From Lyophyllum atratum (Eukaryota; Basidiomycota; Agaricomycetes; Agaricales; Lyophyllaceae), in the NCBI GenBank assembly GCA_014905825.1, contig JACGCN010000023.1, positions 62,001 to 126,000 on the forward strand: 64,000 nt of DNA, given 5' to 3'. The translations under genes were made by a program, and so were the position numbers. Below, piece after piece: positions 55,849 to 64,000 of this stretch. The first letter of the stretch is position 1, and each line of letters starts with the position of its first letter. The notes beneath the pieces were generated by a model that saw only the letters and a program-made list of their open reading frames with translations, was not told the DNA's origin and did not search any database.

Positions 55849-58058
55849 GTGCTGGATGGTGTCTTACATATTTCTCGGGGCCAAAGCACACTATGCTTGG
55901 GCTGCGTGACCGCTCGCAGATGCTAGTCAGCTCAGCCACAGCATTCCGCGGCGAGAGCTCACGGCAGCTCCTCTGGTCTGACCTCTTCATGCAGATGATC
56001 CCTATGCCGGATCTCGGCCCAAATGTTCATGTCCCCGTGAGTCATACCTCATTATCTTCAAACACCTGGCTTATTGGTCTGATCAGGCACTTGTGGCACT
56101 CGCTGATAACGGCAAGACCAATCAGAGTGGACGGGTTGATGAATTCGGAGCGTTTCGCCACCGCCGTGTCGAACTTTGTGCCGTCGGAAGCATCGCGACG
56201 CTTTTCTTTGGTTATTTCCACATCCTCGGCAGGCCACCCCCCGATTTCAGTCCGGATTTCACTGCGGACGGCTATGGAGAATATGGGCAGCGCACCTGGT
56301 ATGAGTACCATGTATTTTCTACGACTGGACCTGAGTGTGAGATGAGCTATGATAGTCAGTTCTACTTATTAGCTGGCATTCTTCGAGACTAAGGGACACT
56401 GTTAATAGCGCATCGGAATCGCGTCCTCAAGATCCACATGGCCAACGGTGTGTCCATCACGAAGGTAACACATGCAACCCGACCGTATGCCGCACAAACA
56501 TCCCGGTCCAACGGTGCTTCGTCTGACGGTACAAAGGCCCTGGGCGGGTGGAGTGACAAGGGCTCCTATCGAAATTGTTATGATCGAGCACTTCCACTCG
56601 ATGCACTGTTAGGAGCAGCAATGTTCAATGCCCGCAAGCCGGAAACCTATTGCCTGCCTCGCGACTACCTTGGTATGGTTGTCTTCATTACTTGCGTGTT
56701 CATCTCTGATCTTTCTCCAGAGCCTCCTGCGGAGCTTCTGTCAGCAATCTTTCCTTGGATTGAGGAAGCCGAAGCTGCCCGGCTCGAACGTGAGGCCAGA
56801 AGCATCCAGCATCGCGACATCGCGCTCAAGCATTTCCTCCTTCTTCTCACGTGGCTACGCAAGGTTCTACTCCAAGATGCGGCGCTCCTTTTCGTCAACA
56901 ACCCCCATGCGTCAATCTTTAAGTACCCACCTTTCAATTCATCCATCTTCCACATGTTTGCGAGTGCGTCCACTGCTGTCATTGCTGAAGCGGAGGAGAA
57001 GGCACGTCTTGCTCTCCAAAACCTGCCACATCAACTCGTGCAAACTCTCGAGGGGGTTTTGACGGGCCATGCTTTGCAGATGCAGCAGATCCAGGAGGCA
57101 CATCGTGTTGAGCTTCTCACAATCAGGAATGATGTCGTCGAGATGAGGGGTGTCGTGAGTTTGCTCGCTGGCTCGAAACGGTCTCGAAAAACCCGTAAGT
57201 ACTGTTTGCTTCTCTATCTCCCGTGTGTGATCATCGTCTCACGAATGCTGTTTCTAGGTCAAACTGTGACTACTCCGCCCCTGCTCACATCTCTCATAGC
57301 ACCTGATTCCTCAAAGACACCACCACTGCCCGTGTTATCAAGTATAGCTGTTGCGGCCACCGTCAATGTGCCCGTCGTTCCGCTTCCCAACGTCGCGACC
57401 GCCCCTCACGTAGCACACCTCCCTCCATTGCTCTCTGTGGCCCCTCCTTCAAGTCCCTCTCCGTTCTGCATCAAACCATTGCAGCCCAATCCAGCTCCTG
57501 CCCGCACTACACCACCACAATTTGGATTGTCGGCCCAGTTCCAGACGTCGCTTCCAACAACACCGAGTGATCCGGATGCGAAGTGGGCTGCGTTGGTCCA
57601 GCGCTTCGGCGAGACCCAGTGGAGGCTTCATTTCCCGGAATGGATCAATGGTGAATGGCTCCCACACTACAAATATCGGGTGTTGCCGTTAATCACCGAC
57701 ATCTGGATTGAGTGGACTGTGGGCTGGGAAGGGTACATTCCTGTCCGTGTTCTCGAGGAGGTGTGGGGTGCTCGTTGGCGACGGAATGTGCACTCACAGC
57801 GGACCGAGCATGGACGTCGTAAGAAGGTCATTAGTCTCATCATGGAGCTCTCGCAGAAGCCCAGTTGGACTGTCCAACTGGCCCTCCGGTTCATCGCAGA
57901 GAAGTATGAGCCAAGATACAAGCCGCGCGCATTCGTAGATTATCTCATGAAGAATCGCGCGTCCGTCGTCGTCGCCGCCGCCTCGTATCCATAGATTTCT
58001 GACTTAGTAACATAGAATATAGAACAAGCCCTAATGTAACGTAGATTTGCCTTTAATT

Positions 58059-59733
58059 CTACTTATGATCCTTCTCCCACTCTTTAAGATATCGAAGGAG
58101 CCCTCGTGCCCCTCCAGGTGATTCACTGTCTGATTCAGCAAGCACGTCAACCACCTCCGGTGCTTCACAACTTCCGTTCTCACCAAATCGTTTGGCAAGC
58201 TCCATCCCCTTCTGAGCTTCGGCAAATGTCGTGGATTTGATGTCGAGGGAATTCTCGATGGTGGTCTTCGTCATCTTCTTATTTCCCTGCCGAGACAGTT
58301 CAAGAAATCGAACCTTGTGAGTGGAGCAATGCGGACAATGGAACTCTGGAACTCACCGTAATATCAGATTTTTTGTGATGATAAGTGTCCATAAAGGAGG
58401 TGATAAATCTCCATGATCTAATGACCCCGACATTCTGCTGAACGCGGCCTCGATTGCTCGTGAAATCACTGTACCCCGGATGTTCAGCTGCTTTTGATTT
58501 CAACCACTCGATTTCCTGCTCCTTGCGCTCTAATCTCTGTCTCTTGAGGATTCTTGACTTCTTTCGTCCTTGTTCAAGTGGTATGAAGTCTGGGCTGTTC
58601 ACATCATATACTTCGCTATCGGCATCTTGTACGCGTTTACTGAGTGATTGGTGGCGTTTAGGCTCGATGGTGTATGCTTCGATGTCGGATCCCACTTCAC
58701 TTGTAAGGGATAGGCGGCGTTTGCGCGTGGCTTCGTGCTACAACAGATCCAACGGGTATGTGTGACTTGAGTGATGTTTCGAGATCGGAGGATGCCGTAC
58801 CTTGGCTCGCTCGACTGGCTCGATGACGAGCTGCAGAACACTGCTATCCGGGATATTGATGGTTGACGGGTGGAATTCTGCGTCTTCGAGCCGTTCGTCA
58901 TCTCCGGAAGTTCTTGCAAACGGTTGTAGGTAAGTACTGTCAATCGGATCTGGAACCGCTAGCTTGACGGCGCCTATTCGGATGGATCAGTATGCTGAAA
59001 TCTATACTAGTAAAGCCTTAGATGAATACAATCAATATCACGTACCATGGACTACGCTGCAGGTCCTTTGCAATTGGACTACCAATTCCTGTGCACTTGC
59101 AAGCCAAAACCCGGCAGATACATCCTCTGAAGCAAGCTGGGTTAACGAGACTGTTTCGACGGACTTCGAAGGAGAGCCGGGTTCCTTCCCTGAGGGCCGA
59201 TAGTCGGTAATCAACAGTCGCACCTTCCGTATCTAATATTCAATAGGAAATTGAGACAAGCAGGTAGAAATCAATTCAAAGCTGTGGACTTACTTCGGTC
59301 GGTACTGCTGCAGTACTGCCACCACTTGCATCTCCAAGAGTTGCTGTGACTGTTGATCCATCTTGGTTGTCTGTATCGTGTGCCAATGCCGTACTTGAGG
59401 TGATGGGCTCGAAGACTGGTCCCGGTTCGTCAGCTTGCGCCAAAGATGCATCGCCGCCAGAAGGGGAAGTAGATATAGCGGCCTTGGAGAACTTGTAGAC
59501 CGGGTCAAGCAGTACTTCCATAATTCTCTCCTTCCGGACCTGTGAACCACCCCAGAAACGTGCGTCGGGCCATCTTTCACTCTGGCGAAGTACTAATTTA
59601 ACAAGTTCGGGCTTTTTGAGGTTCTCCCTGCAAGTCATCTTGGGTTAGAACTTTTCGAGAGTCAAATATATACCATTGACTGACAGGTCAGTGCGCTCAT
59701 ACAGCCGTTCATCTTCAAGGGCGGTAGACATCG
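58059..59733 (-). CDS. Unrecognised multi-exon protein
   Basis: Minus-strand exons appear to run from the ATG at 59731-59733 (MSTALEDERLYERTDLS) to the stop at 58059. Clear segments are KKPELVKLVLRQSERWPDARFWGGSQVRKERIMEVLLDP, a Ser/Thr-rich linker, LLITDYRPSGKEPGSPSKS, LASAQELVVQLQR, FARTSGDDERLEDAEFHPSTINIPDS, a basic coiled-coil-like run (RILKRQRLERKEQEIEWLKS) and RFLELSRQGNKKMTK before an acidic tail. Introns with GTGAGT/AG ends at about 58345 and GTAAGT at 59294 fit. I know no family or function. It converges on the recombinase gene. Exact internal exon borders are uncertain. Confidence 0.6.
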
Positions 59734-59796
59734 TGAGTGTTTGACTTGTGCCGTGAAATGAATCAGACAGGGCAAGGGCTCACACTGAGACCTCAC

Positions 59797-60190
59797 CCTA
59801 TACCGTGTCCCGGCCGAAGAAATTGGAAAGACACGAAGTCTACGGCCGGAAGGGTCACTCTACTTCTTACCGGACTGTAAAGAATGTAAATGATAAGGGT
59901 GTAAAAGACTTGCAGTCCGTTGGTTTCATGTACCCACTTCTCCGGCCGGAAAGACATCAGCCCTTGCAAGTCAGTCTTACCGGCCGAAAGCACTGGATAA
60001 AACGGATTGGATGGAGGCTTGCGGCTGTAAGTGTAGATATGATTCTTCCGGCCGGAAGGAACATGAACGGACAGATTTTCCAGCCGAAACGAAAGCCAGC
60101 AGGTCCTTGCGGCTGGAAGGTTTGGATAGAATGGAACTTCTCGATGCTTGCGGCCGTGAGCACGGGTTTGATTTCTTTCGGCTGGAAACA
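59797..60190. repeat. Array of CGGCCG-type palindromes
   Basis: About ten copies of CGGCCGGAA or near variants (CGGCCGAA, CGGCTGGAA, CAGCCGAAA) occur in both orientations with 30-60 bp between them. The sequence between copies is partly self-similar. Long frames on both strands here are by-products of the repeat. Confidence 0.65.
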
Positions 60191-60411
60191 ACGAAAGGTT
60201 TTGAAGGTTTAAAAAAGGTTTTGTTCTTAAAAAGCCCTAGGGCGGTACAGCTAGCCAGCAGATCCTTGCGCCTGGAAGGTTTGGGCAGAATGGAACTTCT
60301 CGATGTTTGCGGCCGTGAGCACGAGTTTGATTTTTTTCGGCTGGAAAGAACGAAAGGTTTTGAAGGTTTGAAAAAGGTTTCATTCTTAAGAAGCCCTCGG
60401 GCGGTACACAA
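60094..60411. repeat. Two tandem 159-bp repeat units
   Basis: 60094-60252 and 60253-60411 are head-to-tail copies that begin AGCCAGCAG and end GGGCGGTACA. They share GAATGGAACTTCTCGATG, GCGGCCGTGAGCACG and a GAAAGGTTTTGAAGGTTT run, with about 10% differences by eye. Confidence 0.8.
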
Positions 60412-61598
60412 CGTATCCTACATCTCCGGGCGAAAGTTGACGGATGCTAAGAAGCTTTCGGTCGAGGGCAGAACGGAAGAGCGGCTATGGTGCCCAGCTC
60501 GGGTCACCAGCGGGATCGATTTGGCGCGGGAAATGATCACGTGCGGGGTGCACCACCCGTCAACGCGGTGACTGGTGCGCTCAACATACATAATATATAC
60601 GGTAGAATGAGGAATCGGGTTGTGCGTATGGCGAATTCGACGGTGTTGCCGTAGCATGATGCATGAGGCGCGATAGGAGACAGTCTTGACAGGGATCTTG
60701 TCTACTCTGACCTCGGGGGAGCCGCGTAAAGCTGGGGATTCTATGTCTAACGACGACGCGTGGGATAGGAGATTTACGCGTTACATGACGTCGAAGATGT
60801 GATATCGAGTACTAGTAGGTTTGTCAAAGATTTCTAGATTCTTAAGAGGCACTACGTTTTCATATCGCGACTCAAAAGGTATATGAAGGAGAGAAGGCAA
60901 AGATGACTTTTGGATTTACCAGACTCGTTCCATACGACAATGGGTCATATTGGCACACCTATGCGACCCAGAGAGATTGTGCGTATGACGGCGTGGCGAT
61001 GTCCCGAGGCGCGATTTATACACAACAGTTCTGTCGCAAGGACTGCCGCTCGAACTCCCAGAAAGCGATGTTACTAGCTAGGAAGCTCCGAGAAGCTCTA
61101 GACGATGACGACACGTGAGATGCGAGATGTGTGCCACCATCGCGATATTAGATATCGATGTCAATTGTACGGGGAAGCATCTGAGAGACGACATATCGTG
61201 GAATTTCTGAATCCACAAAGAAATCCGGATCTTGAGGTGTCCACAAGCTCCTCGGAAGGCATACGATCCTGAGCACACGTGCAGGATACTTGGCTGAGAA
61301 AGGCGATGATCATGGATTATTTCAGGGCATACCTGCCCGAAGAGATCTGTGGGGCAAATGAATCAGCAGCCAAGGTGGAAGGAGCTTGGAGAAGGCGGAG
61401 AGCTGACAAGGGGCTGAGCAAGGGAGGAGCCAATTGAGTTCCGGCGAGTGTAGTCACGTTCCGGCGCTTACTCAGCGAATTTCGCCATTCTGAGCAATTT
61501 CGTTGCCCGCTAGATGATTTTTCGCTGACAATGCGAAAAAGGATATAAATATAAAGGGCGGCCCCTTCGTCTGGACGTCCATACCGCCTCCTCGCAGA
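60412..61598. other. Intergenic region upstream of cystathionine gamma-lyase
   Basis: About 1.2 kb. A 71-codon frame at 60903-61118 (MTFGFTRLVPYDNGSYW...) is preceded by an A-rich leader and could be a small protein, but no family is recognised. The repeated GTTCCGGCG near 61438-61463 may be regulatory. Confidence 0.35.
61544..61555 (+). promoter_or_regulatory. TATA box of cystathionine gamma-lyase gene
   Basis: TATAAATATAAA, about 44 nt before the ATG at 61599; a very short 5' leader is implied. Confidence 0.55.
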
Positions 61599-63045
61599 AT
61601 GTCTCCTTCAGTCGCCGAACTCACTAGCACCGGGACGAACGGCCATGTCGCGAGCAAGAAACCACATCTTGATCTTGGCTTCGGGACTCGTGCTATCCAT
61701 GTCGGATCGGCGCCTAGCAAGGAGACGGGCGCTGTGATACCAGCTATCTCGCTGAGCACGACGTATAAGCAGGATGCTATCGGGGTCCATAAGGTACGTC
61801 GGTGATCCTATGCGATCCACGGATCTCATTGATCGTGTCTGGTTTTCTTATCCTAGGGCTTCGAGTACTCCCGTTCTGGAAATCCCAATCGAGACGCTTT
61901 TGAAGCGACTCTTGCGTCACTAGAAGCCGGCGGCGCTCATGGCATTGCGTTCTCCTCGGGCTCTGCGACTACTGCGACGGTGCTGCAGTCACTGGGACCA
62001 GGAGCGCATATGGTCAGCGTCAATGACGTGTACGGCGGCACTTTCCGTTATATGACCAAAGTCGCCACTGTAAACCAAGGTCTCGAGACCACATTTTTAG
62101 ATCTCGAAAACGCGGATGACGAAACCATCATCGCCTCCATCCGCGAAAACACAAAGGTACGCTCATAACCATCTCCCCATCCAATCACACCCTGACTCTC
62201 CACCTTAGCTCATCTGGATAGAATCCCCCACAAACCCCACCCTCCGCCTCATCGACATCCCCCGCATCGCCTCCCTCGCCCACGCCCACCCCGCCCACCC
62301 CCTCGTCCTCGTCGACAACACCTTCCTCTCCCCCTTCTACTCCTCCCCCCTCCTCCTCGGCGCCGACCTCGTCATGCACTCCCTCACCAAATACGTCAAC
62401 GGGCACTCCGACGTCGTCATGGGCGCGCTGATCCTCCCGCCCCATCACTCTGCCGTCGCGGACAAGCTCCGGTTCCTGCAGAACGCGATTGGGGCGGTGC
62501 CGAGCGCGTATGATTGCTGGCTGGCCCAGCGCGGTGCGAAGACGCTGCATCTGAGGATGAAGGCGCATGGGGTGAATGCGTTGGCGGTGGCGAAGGCGCT
62601 GGAGCGCTCGCCGCATGTGGAGGGTGTGATTTATCCGGGGCTGGCGTCGCACCCCCGTAATGACCTCGCGTATGCGAGTCTCTCCCCGCATGCGCGCAAG
62701 TTCGTGGACGGCCTGATGGTCAAATCCACTTCGGGCTCGGAAGAGAGTCTGGGAGACGGTGGATTCCCCTACGGAGGCATGATCTCCTTCCGGATCCGGG
62801 GCGGGGAGAAGGAGGCGGAGAAGTTCCTAACCTCCACCAAGCTCTTCACGCTCGCCGAGTCCCTGGGCGGCGTCGAGTCTCTCGCGGAGCACCCCGCGCG
62901 CATGACGCATGGGAGCATTCCCGAGGCGGAGCGCGCGATCTTGGGTATTGGCGGGAACTTGGTGAGGTTGTCGTGTGGGGTGGAGGATGTGGATGATTTG
63001 GTGCGGGATGTGGAGCAGGCTCTGGAGATTGCTGTGCAAGCTTGA
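61599..63045 (+). CDS. CYS3: Cystathionine gamma-lyase
   Basis: Three exons (61599-61793, 61857-62156, 62209-63045) give 443 residues. This PLP enzyme of the Cys/Met metabolism family shows GTRAIHVG, YSRSGNPNRDAFE, SSGSATTAT, NDVYGGTFRYM, IWIESPTNPTL, VDNTF and the PLP lysine at about residue 226 in HSLTKY. The C-terminal SLGGVESLAEHPARMTH favours cystathionine gamma-lyase, which splits cystathionine into cysteine, 2-oxobutyrate and ammonia in the cytosol. A gamma-synthase-like or beta-lyase activity is less likely. It is longer than yeast Cys3 mainly through an N-terminal extension and a Ser/Gly loop (KSTSGSEESLGDGG). Confidence 0.93.
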
Positions 63046-63930
63046 GTTAGATTTATAGTATACTTAGATAGATTGGAGTGATTTGTCGTTGTAGTTAATT
63101 GGATACCCGGTGTTCCTTCGTGCCTGCGATTAAGCGCATATATCTACCCGACGAGTCTGAACAGGTCTCTTACCACCATTCTTCCTCTCCGATTTCTTGG
63201 ATGTCCAAAGCATAACGAGAAAGTGGATTGATAAGATCAAAAGGCCCCGATAAGATCGCTGACACTCATCCACCATCTGCAAGAGCTTCTCAGACGTTCT
63301 CGTTATGAGCCTCGGGGAATGACGCTTCTAAGCGATAAGCTCAGCCTTTCGCTGTACGCTACTTCGAACATTCTATCGACCTGATCAGATCTTTCGACAA
63401 CCGGGTAGCAACTGGACTTCGAGTTCGTCACAGAACTCAGCCTTTCGCTGTACGCTGTTTCGAAGATTCTATCGACCTGATTGGATCCTGGGACCAATGG
63501 CTGGTACGGGGCTTCTGCTTGGTCACAGTGAGACTCCCAAGCGCCACACGCGAGTCAAACGACGTAAGAGGCGCAAGCACTGGGGATTAGCAAAGCCTCC
63601 TCTGTTTCCTGGGCAGCTCTCGGGCACGACGGCAGATCATGGTCATCTTGATATGACGCTTATTCAGTCCTTTTAGTGTCTCGTCAACACAGAGACTGGA
63701 TTGGGCTTACGTGACATAAGTAAGTGCGGACCTCTGAGTCTTCGAAGCACTAATAGGCACATGACGCGCCACCCATTGGAAGCAGTACACTGACCCTGAG
63801 CCTACACACGACCGCTCTTCTATGTCACGGTCATCCCCTCGGCTTCAAATTGCATTATATAGCCGGCTGAACACATCCATGCAGCCCACTCAGACTCACC
63901 CCGCCCCCCCAGTCCATCCAACACCTCCCC
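63046..63930. other. Intergenic region
   Basis: About 890 nt. It contains an imperfect direct repeat: CTCAGCCTTTCGCTGTACGC followed by a TTCGAA.ATTCTATCGACCTGAT block, at about 63340-63386 and 63436-63482. A TATA-like ATTATATAGCC near 63854 should serve the next gene. Confidence 0.5.
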
Positions 63931-64000
63931 ATGTCCTCCCTCGGCGTCGCACTCGTCACCGGCGCCTCCCGCGGAATAGGCCGCGCCATCGCTCTCCGCC
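63931..64000 (+). CDS. Short-chain dehydrogenase, 5' end only
   Basis: The window ends 70 nt into a frame starting at the ATG at 63931: a short hydrophobic lead, then the cofactor motif VTGASRGIGRAIAL, the Rossmann start of a classical SDR. The pattern is of the 3-oxoacyl-ACP reductase-like type but substrate and length are out of view. Confidence 0.75.
   Translation, partial: MSSLGVALVTGASRGIGRAIALR

Larger units (their letters stand above)
54301..57994 (+). pseudogene. Crypton/Ndc10-type tyrosine recombinase-like gene with GCR1_C domain, interrupted by a MITE
   Basis: Exons 54301-54481, 54535-54833, 54894-55119, 55179-55216, then (after the MITE and one target copy) 55857-56036, 56087-56354, 56409-57194 and 57258-57994 form one frame of about 904 residues. 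The middle has the recombinase/Ndc10 core: FRGESSRQLLWSDLF, a THATRPYAAQ segment (HxxR), LGGWSDKGSYRNCYDRALP with the candidate Tyr, and MFNARKPETYCLPRDYL. The C-terminus (WRLHFPEWINGEWLPHYKYR, then W..GWEGYIPVRVLEEVW and an RRKK end) is a GCR1_C DNA-binding domain. This combination is that of fungal Crypton elements and their host-adopted relatives. Apart from the inserted element no lesion was found. Confidence 0.75.

Noticed and set aside
60011..60571. A 186-codon open frame over the tandem repeat
   Set aside because: It follows the 159-bp duplication, whose length is a multiple of three, and the palindrome array; open frames also exist on the other strand, so it is probably a repeat artefact.

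Overview
The window reads as nuclear DNA of a mushroom-forming basidiomycete (Agaricomycetes). Genes are dense in short introns of about 45-80 nt with GT-AG (a few GC-AG) ends. The gene content is typical of that group: DUF6534 seven-helix proteins, a hydrophobin, a basidiomycete-type vWA gene, F-box/LRR-like families, a Crypton/Ndc10-type recombinase gene and a GCR1_C domain. Exon structures were worked out by hand from frame continuity, splice consensus and paralogue comparison; none is backed by transcripts.

Layout. 1-1.7 kb: an HMG-box transcription factor. 4.2-9.5 kb: two tandem MFS sugar transporters that differ mainly in intron number. 10.2-11 kb: a small membrane protein with a Cys-rich tail. 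12-17 kb: a decayed vWA gene and two F-box-type genes. 17.2-22 kb: a metallo-beta-lactamase-type lactonase remnant and two tandem short-chain dehydrogenases. 22.5-28.4 kb: a minisatellite, a small secreted Cys-rich protein, a decayed hydrophobin, a tRNA-Gly and a decayed ferritin-like (Rds1-type) gene with a 150-bp internal duplication. 29.4-31 kb: two short single-pass membrane proteins.

31.2-38.4 kb is a large inverted duplication. Two intact F-box/LRR-like genes with tRNA-Gly copies form arms of about 2.7 kb around an INO80-complex subunit gene (Ies2/INO80B type). 38.4-42.1 kb shows no gene I can support. 42.1-47.2 kb holds two tandem DUF6534 genes with many very small exons. 47.3-50.0 kb holds a casein-kinase-1-like gene between direct repeats of about 0.35 kb. 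51.1-53.1 kb: an allantoate/nicotinate-type MFS permease. 54.3-58.0 kb: a Crypton/Ndc10-like recombinase gene interrupted by a 632-bp hAT-type MITE with an 8-bp target duplication. 58.0-59.7 kb: an unrecognised multi-exon gene. 59.8-60.4 kb: a GC-palindrome-rich repeat. 61.6-63.0 kb: cystathionine gamma-lyase. The window ends inside the first exon of another short-chain dehydrogenase.

The recurring theme is local duplication followed by divergence: sugar transporters, dehydrogenases, DUF6534 genes and the inverted F-box pair. Several decaying genes lie between them (vWA, lactonase, hydrophobin, ferritin-like). I see no biosynthetic cluster or defence system. The most unusual signals are the exon architecture of the duplicated genes, the tRNA-bounded inverted duplication, and the paired cysteine loss in the hydrophobin relic.
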